Shown here: in pieces, positions 46,346-59,185 of the stretch
Numbering within the stretch: position 1 is the first letter of the stretch
Layout of the letters: the number at the start of each line of letters is the position of its first letter
Assembly (NCBI GenBank): GCA_050084515.1
Contig: CM114271.1
Location: 5,332,001 to 5,396,000, forward strand
From: Blasia pusilla
Lineage: Eukaryota; Marchantiophyta; Marchantiopsida; Blasiales
DNA length: 64,000 nucleotides
Reading direction: 5' to 3'
Notes under the pieces: model-generated
Database searches by the model: none
What the model was told of the DNA's origin: nothing
What the model saw: only the letters and a program-made list of their open reading frames with translations
Position numbers and translations under genes: made by a program

Positions 46346-47381
46346 TTCTGCAGCCTGGCCTCAAAAGTGGTCTTTGGCACTTTCAGTCTTCAATGTATTG
46401 ATTATTTGCACACTGCCAAGTTCTGTTGAGAGAGCCCTGGTAAGGAGTGCCAAACCTCCACTGCATATTTAGCAGGTCCTGGCTCAATGGGAACACGTGA
46501 AGCTATATCAGACCCTCCATACCATCATTCTTGGACATCTTTGTACACATCTTTGAGTTCATGGTGGGAAGGTTCCAGCTGACACTACTAAAGAGTGCAG
46601 TATGTAAACATCTTTGTAAAGACAAGATTCTTCAACTACTGCAATTAGATCTGGAAATTGGGGTATGGGGTTGGTAGTGTTTGCACAAAATGATAACGAC
46701 GAATAATCTGATTATCTAGATGAAGAGTAGTTTGGTTGTATGTAGGCATGAGTGGGATATTGAATTTTGAGTTAACTGGGCTCACAACCCATTAGGTTGA
46801 CAAGAATCTCATCATGGATTGAGAACTTGACTTTGACTTTGATTCGTGATGAGCACTAGCTGTGTTAGTGTCGGAGACCCAGAGATCCAGATCATCCAAG
46901 TTTGATGAGAAACCATAACTGCGTCTTCCAAATTTGTAGAACGTCTCCAACGCAGCATTCCAAATTGGACACAAAAGAATGTTCCAAATCCACACTTTTA
47001 AGCCCAGGTTCACCCAGAAGTAATGAGGGACCATCAGAAGGCTTTCGTCCTCTCGGTATCACATCAGTATGATCACCATCTCACTCCTAAAATCTGATCA
47101 TGATTGACATGTCAGATTTGCAGCCTCAGTGAATCCACCCTTAAAGACTCCGTACTACACGAGAAATGAGATGATATCTGCAAGAAGTGGTATCAGAAAT
47201 CCCCATGAACTATCATACAAGCGGAAAGAATCATGCAAGCTGGGCTGAGAGCGATGATATGAATTCATTTACAAGACCTTAAATAGTAATGTACATAAGT
47301 CCAAATGTGTCCCTCCATTGGAAGGAACCATCAAGAAAAAAATTCTTCTGAACATGTCATAGTAACAGTCAGATCAGAAAC
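46346..47381. other. Convergent intergenic region
   Basis: This separates the GT47 stop (plus) from the thioredoxin-like stop (minus) and holds both 3' UTRs. I see no other gene. Confidence 0.6.
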
Positions 47382-50300
47382 CTACTGTACTCTCTCAAAG
47401 TAGCGGCTCAGCAAATTCTTCACCATTTCTTCCAACTTGTGCTTATCACGAGTTGGAAATTGATCCACCCTACACCCATCCTGTCCATGTGTGGGAGTGT
47501 AAGTTTAGTTCGGCCAGACAAGAACAATTCTGTCAAAAGTGGAAAACAGGAAATGAGCTTTGCTCTTTGCTCGCAAACTATAAACTACCAGTTCTGCAAA
47601 CAAACGTTAAACTCATCTGACATTTCTACCACGTGAGTTAAGCTTTGCCCATAAACCTTCTCTATGTCACATCTGCAGCACATGAAATCATTTTTGCCAC
47701 AAACCTTGATGTCATACTTGTTTTTAGAAAATATTAACTAATCATGTCAAATTTTCTGGTTTGTCTATACTCATCTACAGAGGGTTCCCCGATCTTGATC
47801 TTGACCGGTTTTGCCCACAAAACTAGATTCTTCTTACTTCTCCAACATCAAATTTACTCATACGTGCATCCTTTCACATCTGCGCAATTTCTTGAAACAT
47901 TTCATCCATCTGGATCTTGACAGTGTGTGGCCTTTAATAAACTCTCCTTTGATTGTATAGGCTAGATTTCTTCCCCTCCCATAACTTTTTTACGCATGTA
48001 TGCTTGTTCTCTATGGACATCCATTAAGAAGCATATGGGTGAGTACTCATACCACAAAGAAGGTGAACATTGGTACTGTCTTGATGGAATAAAATCGGGC
48101 CAAGTCCTGTAATTAAAACCAGGGTCTCATTAGCAAGTTCACATGCATGAAATCTACTTTCAACCATGATCTCAAACTGTGACATGCCCTAATGTACAAA
48201 ACTTTAAAAAATGCCAGGAAGTCTTAGGTCCTCTTGATATCCAACATGACAAATACAAAGTAGATTGGACATCACTTTACCCTGACAATGATATAACAAA
48301 ATGGGTTGAGGACAAACCGTCAAATCATCGTACTCATCATGCACATTGTGCTTGATGAACTGAACTCCTTTCTCCTCATCCACAGGGCACTCATCCCCGC
48401 ATCCCTGGTGGGTCATTTGGAATCGTGAGAAGTGAAGTAAAGGCAGGCGCATCGTCAATGCTGAGCCCACTCGACTGCCAGGAAATTTCAGGTTGAGAAA
48501 GTGAAGATGTGGCTTCCAAATCGAAACACAAAACTCACCCGTTTGCACAATTTGATGAACTGTGGAAGAATGTATTTGCAGGACCCACATGAGGAGCTGT
48601 AGAAGTCAACCACAACCTGCCAACAAACCATCACTTCTTTTTCAGTACTGCAGTTGAGGCTTTGCTCTGGGTCTTCACAGCACCCAAGATGTGCAACAAA
48701 GGCGAGTGAATAGTGAGGTGACAAGAAAAGTACGTTGATGAAACCCATCCAAGGAACTTCCAAGGATGAAACTCGTGTTCAGCTAGTACAAGGATGACAA
48801 AAGAAAATTAGTGATGAAAAAATCCAGGAAACCTCGAGAATGGAACTGGTCTTGACAGACTCAGTGCTTTCTCTTAGAGTCAGTGACTAGCCACAGCTAA
48901 CAGTCCACATGATCCAGAGTTATCGAGGCATATTTTGTAGAAGCAAATACCTCCGCATGTACATGAGAAGTGAGACACTGTAGAAACGATGTAGAAAATT
49001 TGACATCCTTAAAGCATAAAGAAAAAGAAACATGGGCCGCTTGGAGCCCAGGAAAACTTCTAGTGCTAGGAGGACACTCAGTTCAGTATATGCACATCGG
49101 ACAACAAGATGAGTGGACGTCTTCCTGACTCTTAGGTTTCTGGTGATTCCTGCAACCATGAATAACAACTTAGTTTCAAGTCTCCGAGAGTTCTGAAATC
49201 TCTGGAAAATAGTATGGAACGAGGATGCTTTTAAATCTTTGAACAGTCAGCATAAACCAAGTAAGCAGCTTCAGACGAGAGTCTGAGGTTGATCACTGTC
49301 CTCAACTAAAGAGCCCTGCAGTCAACGAGTACTTCTGAGCAGGAGTCTCTTCCAGGTCCTAAACTGGAGCCTATGCTTTCCCAGTCCCCTGGCAATCATG
49401 TGGATAGGGAGTTGGGAAACATGACAATGAACAACTGCTTACTTGGTGTGCATTTGCAGATGATGTGCAGGGAAATCGACCATCTACATTCCTTTCCAAG
49501 TGTTCGGTGGTATTGGAACTATGTACGTGCATTCTTGCCATGCAAATGTAGATGAGTCCAGGCAGTGACAGAGATGAGTTCGGAATCTCATGGTCTCCTA
49601 TACTGTGTAGAAAAAGAGCTGAGATATTTTTGTGGAGAGTTCTGGTCAGTAGCTGCTTGATTTTGTTGAGATCAAAGAAAAAGGTTTACAGTAACGAGAT
49701 TTATATCAAAAGTTGAGAGCATTCTACTTGGTGCTTAAGCATGTCATGAGTTCGTACATTGGCTGCACGTCCACTGGAAGTTCAGTTAACATGATCTAGT
49801 TGATTTTTCTGCTCTATCTCAATTTCCCCTTCGTCAGCCCATGATTTCAGGAGTCTAGATGGAGCCCCAGATGAAAAGGCTTGTTCAATTTAATATTGGC
49901 ATCAAAACACTTGGACTCTGACAGATCTTCCATGAATATGGAAAGATTACCTCTATTACTCATCCAGGGACCTCCAGTGCGCCGAATATGTAGATGCCAT
50001 CTCAAACATCATGCACAGTCTATAGACTGTGGTGGCTAGATTTAGGGAACCTAAGTTGTTTTAATGCAGAATTAGTGGAAGCAGGAAAGCTCTCCACATG
50101 CTGAAACCCTGACAAGTCATCCTGGGATATCTCACCAATAATTGCAGAAAGGGAAAAGAATTGCCAAGTTCCTGGCACACAGTTAAAATTCAGCCACTAA
50201 AGAGAGAAGGGGAGAAGAGAGGAAAACTCAAATATTGAAAAAAACAAAGAAAATACATACCAAGGAGTTGGTCAGCTCAGCATCTTGAAGAACTCTTTCA

Positions 50301-51667
50301 AATTCTGCATAAGTGCGAACTTCTCGGACACATTCTACTGGGCACGTGATTTCTGCCTCTGCCTCTCGAGCTTCCTCTGCCTGACCAGACAACAGCCCAA
50401 TCGAAAGTAAATAAAACAATTTGAGAAAACACAAGCCAGTCGATTTTCTGCAACTCACTCCTTAGCAAACTTTCCAACTTAGTGGGAAACCAATCCAGCT
50501 ATCTGCAAGGGCACTGTTCAGAGTTTCGTAAGCATTCCAAAAATGCACTTATTTCTCCAGCATGGGAGGCAAATCACTTGCAATTGGAACTTGTGCATCA
50601 CATCGCAGTGGACCCAATTGGCAGACTTGCTTCGAAAGTAGCTCAATGGCAGAGCAAACTGAATTCATATCAGCCAATTTGGCACTTCAGATCACAACAG
50701 GAGCAAAGATGGACCCAGTGTGACATCTGCTTCCAGAGCGTCCAAATTCAAAATAGAAATTGCAAAGGAAACTAAATTCACTGTCGCTGACTTGGCACAT
50801 CAGATCACAAGAACAAGACCAGTGCTGGAAGTGATTGGACAGAGCTGCTTCTGTAGTGGATCGATTCAGAATTGAACCTGAGGCTTTGCAGAGCGACCGG
50901 AATCCACAATAGCCAAAAATCCCGCACATCAAGCAGAGCAGAGCAGAGCAGAGCAGAGCAGAGCAGAGCAGCAGGGCAGGGCAGGGCAGACAGTGGGACA
51001 ATTGAAAATGGAAGATGCAGAGGGAACTGCATTCACTGCAGCCAAAAAATTCCGCACATGAAGCAGAGCAGAGTAGAGAGAGGGACAATTAAAAATGGGA
51101 CCTGCAGAGGAAACTGAATTCACTGCAGCCAAAATTCCGCACATCAAGCGGAGCACATTAGAGCAGAGCAGAGAGTGGGACAATTGAGAATGGAAGCTGC
51201 AGAGAAAACTGAAATCTCTGCAGCCAAAAACTCGGCACATGGAGCAGAGCAGAGTAGTATAGTTCGGACAGGGGCTAAATTGAAGATGGAACCTGCACAA
51301 GAAACTGAATTAATTGCAGTCCAGAACTACAAATTTGGCATTCCAGATCACGCAAGAATCAACAGCCACCGGTCAATCCACAACGGCAGCTGCATAGACC
51401 CACGACGCAGGGGGACTCAAGGCAGCGAAAATCAACTCCTACTTCTTGGCGTCGCAGACTCTCATTCAAGTGCAGCCTCCGGTCGATTCTCAGGCGCGCG
51501 CTCACCTCCATCCTCCTCCCGCATCCCTGAGCTGCACCATTACCAGCACCCAGGCGAGAAGGAACCCATCCACAGCTCCGGAGCCGCCGGCGATCCAGGC
51601 ATCCACCATAGACTATCTTCGTCGGCTGAGCGGACGGGGGCGCTCTGCGAAGCGCGCAATTCTCCAT
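47382..51667 (-). CDS. Atypical thioredoxin, At1g07700 type, CGSC active site, 6 exons
   Basis: Exons on the minus strand are 51667-51443, 50380-50261, 48616-48539, 48404-48318, 48106-48053 and 47480-47382. All five introns are phase 0 and the product is 220 aa. Residues 1-75 are basic and Ser/Arg-rich, like an organelle transit peptide, and poorly conserved. The thioredoxin fold reads CPVECVREVRTYAEFERVL, VVVDFYSSSCGSCKYILPQF (active-site C125 and C128), VQFIKHNVHDEYDDLT, DLARFYSIKTVPMFTFF (cis-Pro P182) and DQFPTRDKHKLEEMVKNLL. This order matches the plant protein At1g07700, a plastid-type thioredoxin relative. It would exchange disulfides in the plastid; the substrate is unknown. The 54-nt and 99-nt last exons were recovered by eye from the conserved cis-Pro and FPTRDK blocks. 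The exon 1 donor (GAA|GTAGGA) is the weakest site. Confidence 0.87.
50640..51355 (-). repeat. Tandem repeats inside intron 1 of the thioredoxin-like gene
   Basis: Units of about 87-95 bp begin GGGACAATTGAAAATGGAA, continue CTGCAGAGGAAACTGAATTC, ACTGCAGCCAAAA and CCGCACATCAAG, and end in GAGCA repeats. Clear starts are 50995, 51082, 51177 and about 51267, with more diverged units back to about 50640. A pure GAGCA run of seven copies (50936-50970) is followed by GGGCA copies. Confidence 0.85.
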
Positions 51668-51887
51668 CGCCCGCCTGTACCACGAGCATTCAGTGCCCTC
51701 CTCCTCCAGTCCCCAAATCGAAGGCTTCACTCTTTCTCCGCTCCCAAAAATCAGAGAAATCTGTCGCTCTCATAGAATCTAAACGTCTAATTTTGGTCAT
51801 TCTTAAATCGAAGGATGAAAAATACTTCCCATCCACTCCATTTTCTCCATCCATCCAGAGATTTAAAAATTTAATAAATTGATACAT

Positions 51888-54791
51888 TTAATCTGTGTCC
51901 GGAATTAATTAATGAATCAGACCCAAAATTAATACAACAAAATCATACTATTAAGGCCGTTAGTCCTAACTAAGAAGTTCCCCTATTGCCCGTGAAGTTT
52001 TCATAAATTTCTCCATACTGAAATATATTTTCCCTAATTTGAATAGAATTTTTAAATAATAATCATTTTTTAAAAAAATCCCCAAAACAATTTACCTCAT
52101 TTTCATTTTCTTTCTTTATTTTATAAATTAAAATTATTATTTCAAAATTTAGGAAAAAACTAAAATTTTTTTTTTTTTACTAATCTAGAAATATTGAAGA
52201 CCCTTATCAAATTTGTCCATGAATTCATGAATCTTTTGAATTTTACCATATACTAAGTAGAAACCAAGAATGGGTCAGGTTTTCATAAAAATAAATTATT
52301 TATAATTAACTCAAATTAAAAAAATTTCATCGATGAAATCTTCTAGAGTCTCTTTCATTTTTAAAAATATTTCCTCATTTGAAAATTCCAAATTATTTTC
52401 TCAAGGTTCATGCAAACGAAATGTAAAGTTTAGTTTTGAGGGGAAATTGAATTTTCTTTTGGGAAAAAATGAAAAGGATAATAGGACACTAATGAGACAA
52501 GAATTATTCTTCAAAAGAAAGGAAGACATATTATGTCTATTTTATTTTTGACTTTCAAGTTAGATTGGGGAAAAAACTTAATCCCTCTTTCGGGAAAAAA
52601 ATTCATCAAAAAAAATTATTTTCTTTTATTTCTTGAAAGATGAGGATTGGAAAAGGGATAAATTATTTTTTCAAAATTGATAAAGGAAAGTCTATGAAAA
52701 ATTGTCTTGAGCCAAGTTAGATGTATTGTAAGAAAATGCAATCTTTCTTATTTTTTGTCATCTTTTAAAAAATTAAATTTTATTCATAATGTATCTTCTA
52801 ATTTCACATTATCATCCTCCATATGTGACTTTTTTCATTCCCAATCATCTCACCCAGAATCATCTAATGTTTTGTACGAGCAAGAAACTACTAGTTGTTT
52901 TTAAGACAAGTTTGATGACCAGTGTCAAATGGAGGAATGGCTTCATAAAACTGCATCCTCCAATCCACATATAAATGTGTGGATTTACATTATCTTCCAA
53001 AAATAGTTTTAAAAAGACAAATGGTCCAACTAAAAAAGTGTTAGGAGAGGAGCTTGTGAAATGAACGGGCATTCTCCATAATGTTAATAGTATACAACCC
53101 GTGGGAATGAAAAGATCAATTACATTCACATAAATTCATTTTTTTTTTATTGCCCGTATTATAAAATTTTTTTTTTCAATGTCAAACAAATATGTAATTG
53201 CAAATAAAAAAGGCACTCTCCAATAATAATATGAAGATCACATTATGAGATCATTAGAGGCGACGGCGTGGATAAACAAGGGATTCTCCACTACTCTCAA
53301 ATCTGATACATGACCCATGAGTAGTATGAGCATACCCCTAGTGGTGGTCCATCCAAAAAGGTCAAACCTACCATAAATCATATTTCAAATATATAACATA
53401 TAGTTTTTGATTTTCAAACTCTTCCTTTGATGTATGATAATGGAACATTAAAAGATGGATTCCACAATATAGACATCATGGCTATTATCTCCCTAGGTAG
53501 GTTCTTTAGTATGAAAGATGACATTACTACACGAAAGCTTCTTGACGTGGAATAACCTCTTTACTTTACATGAAAATTAACACAAACGGATTCCACACCA
53601 TCAGGCAAAAAGAAAATTACTAGCACATATTTGTTAGATTATAAAATGGCAATTTTATAAACTAGTACACAATGCATGGAATATAAATTAGTAAATAAAG
53701 TACAAAAACTTTCTTCATCAATATGCATCTTCCTCACATGCAACCAAGCTCTCCAATTTCCGCATATCATAAAACCAAAGTGTTTAAAAAGTGCAGATCC
53801 ATCAATAATAGTCTCTAATAATAATATAAAATATATGTATGACTAAGAATGGTCCTCACCTTTGAAGGGAGACTAAAACATACATAAGATGGGAACATAC
53901 ATGTGATCAAGCTAAATGACTCTAATTTAGCACAAACAGAAAGATACCATAAAAAAAATCCCCATGACGAATTACAAGAGAAGGACAACCCTATGCGTAA
54001 GTAACCTCCGAGAAATGTTGAATGACAAATTGGATGATCAACTCTAATCAATTGGGAACTTGCTAAGTAGAACTACGAGATAAACCTTTTCTTGGGATCA
54101 ATCACACAAGTGTGTCTGTCTCTCCCATAAAAGAGATGGAATGGACCTCAAATGCGGGTTAGCCCTATTACATATTCGCTCACATGACAACTCAAGCCTT
54201 GTAAACTTGCCTTCCAAATCTCGTGAAAGAGCCCATCTTTAAAAGGCTGACATGCTGTTCTTTGTGAAACTCAACAACTAGCACCAAACCTTCGCCACTA
54301 ATGAGTAGATGGGAGACATGATTCACCAAGCGAGGATGGCCAAGGCAACTAAATAAGTGTGCCTCTCGACAACACCATTCCAAACTCATACCTAAAAGAT
54401 ACTCTCCCTATTCCAGCCACTACTAGAGGTATCCATGAACTAAAGTGCCTTGCTGCCATCCACCACAACCCATTGATTCCTTCTAATACAATTCCTCGAT
54501 AGTTTTTGGCATAGCTAGTAGAAGTGAAATGAACTACCCAAAGCCAGAGACCACCTCTACAAAGAAAAAAAAAAGCCCAACTAACGTGAGGTTTGCTGGA
54601 GAATTGGGAGCCCCCAACTCAATATTGAAATATCAGGAATGCTCATGGAGAGAAACTCCGCAACCAGAATCAACAGAATACTTCCTATCTTGATAGATCA
54701 AATGATAACTTGCTGTCATTGAGGTGATAAGAAAACCTCTAGAATCAGACCTCTACAGACAAGTCTGAGCTTCAACTTCCATTGTGTCCAA
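51888..54791. other. Intergenic, AT-rich, no gene recognised
   Basis: This lies between the thioredoxin-like 5' end and the LPXA stop codon. A promoter for the minus-strand thioredoxin-like gene should lie in the first few hundred bases, but no clear element stands out. The remainder is AT-rich with short frames only. Confidence 0.55.
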
Positions 54792-57700
54792 CTACACACA
54801 AGTCCAATGTCTGAACCTGCAAATCCCCCTACGGTTCTCTTCGAAGCAGTCCCGGACAGATTTTAACATCATGCTGACAGCTGGAACAGCGCAGAATTCC
54901 TCCGAACGTTCCTGCACCCGGCCGAAGTAGAATTCCTCATTATTCAGAAAGATGCATTGTCTTTAGTAACTGAACTCGAAGCTTGGTAGCTGACTAGCAT
55001 ATTAGAACCACTTTCAGCATTTGAAGTCATGTTGGAAATTAATTAGTACAGCAAAACAAATCAGCAGATTGCTGATTGATAGTAGTCGATCTAAACATTG
55101 ATCACACGGATCAACCCAAACGGACGATCTAGATTAGATTAGGATCAATGTTCTGCTTATGACCATTGATTACTACTAGTAACATTTCATCTTGCGAAAC
55201 GATACATAGCTATGAGACATTTCTGAAGTGACACAGTTACCGTCACGTCTTTTGATTACGGCTCTTAGTTTAGCGCAGACTTTACTACTTATGTATCGGC
55301 TTTCAATCTATCAATACAGACAGAGAACACAGAGAGTACAAAACGCATTTTTCAATTCATTCCGCAATTCTCACAGTCATGGTGTATGCAGAAGCAGGTA
55401 GAGATTCTGGAAGACTTTGAAGACACCAAAAGCTTCAACACTTGCAACATGACATCGAGTCAAGAATGTAAGAAAGATAGGGAACACTTACTAGCTCAGA
55501 TAGCCTCTCTTCCATGCCACCAGCGTGTATGTCACTGTTCATGAATAATTTTTGGTAGGCTTTACGAATACTGCGCACCTGCCAAAGAAAACGAGTGTCT
55601 TTCATTAGTGTTGGAGATCTCTGGCGGGTGCTTCATAATATTATCCATTTCTCTCCAGCATGAAATTCGTGGATTTTGTCCTGGAAAAGTTTGTGGCTTT
55701 ATTAAAAGTAAATGATCTGTCACACCTCAAGGTCTGAAAACCCGCAGCGTCGCATGCCCTCAAGATTCAGACCCCGCAGCTCTGCTCTATCCCCGGCCAC
55801 CATCATGAACATGGGAACATCTCGATCCACCTGTTATTTGGCGTGTCAGAAACAAATCAATCCTAGGGCAAGGCTCTGAGTAAATAAAGAGACTCACAAC
55901 ATTGCATGAAGCCAACAAAGTAAGTGAATTAATGAATTGGCTTGTAATCCACAGCTATGCAAGAGACTTACAGGACCTCTTCTATGTGTCTACCCCTGCA
56001 TTATATCCGACCCAAACTGCATATCTCAGGCTTCAAGATTTGGACTCTTAATGAATGAGTTTTGTTTAAAAAGTATCCTCTACTCTGGGGCAGCAACTGA
56101 CCCTTAATTTTAGTGGTGGTTATAGAAGTAATGACTTCCTTGGGATGATGTTTCAGAAATGCCATTTACACGGTACTGCCCTCTACCCCCCGATCTTGAG
56201 AGTGAATGACACACACCAAAAGACAACATCCAATTATGGTGTTGCAGACGTTTCCATTTCAAGAGGAGATGTAAGGAAAATTGACGCTAATTCCATATGA
56301 GCAGCACTTTTCAATATGTTCAAAAGTATCTAGCTTCACCCAACAATGGTATGCAAGTGCAGACCATGACAAGTAAACAAAATACTCCAAATCGAGATGA
56401 CTTGCACACTCACCATAGAACCTCCAGCAAGAAAAGAATAAGAGCCTATATGGCAATATTGGTGCACTGCAACTGCACCACCTGTGTGCACTAAATCCTG
56501 CCATATTCTTCCATCAGTATCGTAAAAAGTAAAAAGTAATTGTCGATATAATCAAATTCAACAGTCCGACTTGAGGAATGATAATCGGTCAAGTACAAAA
56601 GTTGGAGCCATGACCTCTCACAGTGTCTACTGGATGATCTTTGTAGTCAAGACAAATAGCATCACATACAGCAAATGAGGGTGAAACATGGGTTCACAGG
56701 CGGGCAGAGGGCTATATACCTCAACCACCACATGGCCACCAAGTAAGGTTCCATTGGCAAAGATATTGCGATTGCCAATCTTACAATCATGTGCAATGTG
56801 GCAAGAACCCATGACCAGATTATCATTTCCCAACACCTGCATCATGGTCCAGGATTCAACAGGATATAATTCAATCCCAAGTATGATGTAACAGATCAGA
56901 GGTTCACTAGACACTCCATATAAGAATCCCTACTTTCCATCACGTCTAGTTCACAGACCACATCAGTGCTGATACATGGCTCAGGTAAACGAAGGAGGAT
57001 AACCAACCGTTATGTCATCTGGCTTGGATGATCGGTGAATACTGGCAAACTCTCTGATGTCATTGTTGTTTCCAATGTGCAGAGAACACTCATCACCTTC
57101 CTGTATCACCAGGAATCTAGACACTGCTTAATGAAAATATTTCTCCAAAAGCTCCTTGATTCACATAAAGTATCATAATCAACCACAAAATTGATGGCAT
57201 CAGTCATGATACTGATTGACGGGACCACATCTAAACCAGCATCTGAAAGGTAACATTAGCAGGGCCTCCTTGAAGTACCTTGTACTTCATATCCTGACAC
57301 TTGACACCCACCACAGCATGGCAACCAATCGTGTTATTGTCCCCAATAATAGTATGCCCGGGAATATCTGCACCAACTACTGCACCACTATCGGAACAAC
57401 ACCTTCTTTTGTTAGAGGCACAGCATACAAGACAAACATAAAATGGACAACCCGACTTTCTTGGAGTGAAATTCCTGATCAAGGATGGAGGTGAGAGATG
57501 GCTGCTGCAACACGGATAGCTTCTCGATACTCTCTCCAACTTTGGCATGACTATATGTAAGCCAATCTCAACACTTTAGGACTGTGACAAGGAAGAACAC
57601 CATGAGTGGTTGTCTCCAGTGTGAAATCTGCGTGAACCGTGAATCCCTTCCCTAGTTGTGACAAGTACTTCTGTTCAGATACATATATACAGCACTGGAA

Positions 57701-59185
57701 TAACCATGATGCCAGAGGAGAATACTCACGTGAAGAGGACACATTGTTCGCCCAACTGCGTGTCACCAGAAATGTGGCTACCTGGATGCAGTTTACAGCC
57801 ATTGCCAAGTTTCACCATCTGCCCAACTGTACAAAACGCACCTATTTCCACTCCCTGCAACCAGAGACCATCAGAGTGAGACTCCTGAGAAAAGATTAAA
57901 AACAAAAGAAAGTGACATGACGCATCCAAATCATGAACAATATGCCCTAGCAAAGGTTGTAAGAAGTAAACTTTCTATTGACATTGTAAGAAACTTGTGC
58001 TGGATCAGTTAAAATCACCTCCCCAATAATGGCATCTGGATGCACGACAGCAGTTGAATGAATAACCCTCGAGTCAGATATCGCACTAGTCACAGGACGA
58101 GTCAAGAAGTTTCCAGCTATGGAACCATCCGATCTCAGACTCTTGGTTCTGACTTTCTCAACTGGTGCTACTTCCTTGTTACTCAACTCCGGATCTGAAA
58201 CACAAGTTGGGCACTCAAAATTCAGCTCACGAATGGAGAACCAGGCAAAGATGGCGACACCTTGATGGGAGCTGTAACAACTTCAGATTTGTGTCACTGA
58301 CCTGCACTGGCATTTACTCTTTGTCTTGTCGCTATATTGGAGAAGAGAACATCTTTGCCTCTCATGTTAACTATCGTCCCATTGAATCTCAATGCTCTGG
58401 AGCAAGGGCCTTCCTGACTTCAACACATTGCAATACATTCCACATTATTTCATATCAGGCCAAATCACCACTCCCCTTCAACCAAACAACCCAGCAATAT
58501 TCTACCTCCCACTCTGACGAAATGGTCCAGGAAACTGCCTCACGAGCTCCGAAGGAATGCAACTTAACCACTGAAGAAGCAAATGCAGTTTGAGCTCACG
58601 ACGTAACAGTAGACCCTACTAATCTTCTCAGCGGCAACTGCCCTGAATTTGTCAAGAGGAGAAAACCCTGGAGTGCTTTTTGAGACTGGATTCTGGATGG
58701 AGCTCACGAAGTCACTGGAGACTACTAATTCACTAAACTCACCCATCGCTCTACATTCGATAAGAGGAGGACAAAGCCCAAGACTTCACCTAAGAAAAAA
58801 ATGCAGTTTGAGACCACGGTGTAACGGAAGACTCTACTAATTCCTCATCAGGAACAGGCCTGAATTCGTCAAGAGTGCTTTGTGAGACTAGATGGAACTC
58901 ACGCTCTCATGAGCACCAGGAGGTCACCAAGTCACTGGAGACTACAAATCTCCTCAGCCATCAATGCATTAAAAAACAAGGGGGAAAACCCCCGAAGCAA
59001 TTCGCGAGACCAATTCAGGGGTTTCAAGATAGAAAGAAGGATTGAATGACGGATGCACGTACCTGGTTGTTGTCAATCCATCCAGCCCCAGCTCGTTTCC
59101 TGCTGTCCAGCAACCTAACGCAAGCACAAGACGACGATGGCACGATAGCCATCATTCTCGCCCTCACCACCAGAGCGCACGCCAT
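54792..59185 (-). CDS. LPXA: LPXA: mitochondrial UDP-GlcNAc acyltransferase, 10 exons
   Basis: Exons on the minus strand are 59185-59059, 58194-58019, 57854-57730, 57387-57279, 57100-57008, 56836-56720, 56497-56414, 55830-55726, 55578-55492 and 54911-54792, about 380 aa. The enzyme transfers a hydroxyacyl chain from ACP to UDP-GlcNAc, the first lipid A step; plants keep it in mitochondria. A presequence-like N terminus ([19 protein letters not shown]) precedes left-handed beta-helix hexapeptides: [100 protein letters not shown] and [12 protein letters not shown], ending [15 protein letters not shown]226 in HIAHDC matches the catalytic His125 of E. coli LpxA. The exon 1 donor is uncertain: the stronger site (CAG|GTACGT, 59063) breaks phase, while GTAC|GTGCAT (59059) keeps it. 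Confidence 0.9.
58577..58990 (-). repeat. Tandem repeats inside LPXA intron 1
   Basis: About four diverged units of roughly 100-110 bp contain GACTACTAATCTCCTCAG, CCTGAATTCGTCAAGAG, TTTGTGAGACTGGAT and AACTCACG. A larger ~218-bp pair is marked by AAATGCAGTTTGAG at 58581 and 58799. A short hairpin AGGGGGAAAACCCCC lies near 58980. Confidence 0.75.

Noticed and set aside
47540-47585. Apparent SFPVFHF peptide as the missing cis-Pro exon of the thioredoxin gene
   Set aside because: It is a polypyrimidine tract ending in an acceptor-like TTTTGACAG, it has an in-frame TGA, and a better exon (DLARFYSIKTVPMFTFF) exists at 48053-48106.
47770-47815. KIKIGEPSV reading as a thioredoxin exon
   Set aside because: No splice sites in phase, and the true exon with the conserved VPMF block was found elsewhere.
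50643-50662. tRNA D-arm-like word GTAGCTCAATGGCAGAGCA
   Set aside because: It matches an A-box but there is no T-arm (GGTTCGA-like) or foldable acceptor stem in the next 60-80 bases, and it lies inside a repeat unit of an intron.
50687-51300. Minus-strand ORFs rich in LLCSALLCSALL
   Set aside because: They are translations of the GAGCA/GCAGA repeats in intron 1 of the thioredoxin gene.
58564-58746. Minus-strand ORF inside LPXA intron 1 as a missing exon
   Set aside because: It lies in the tandem repeat, has no LPXA similarity and no phase-compatible splice sites.
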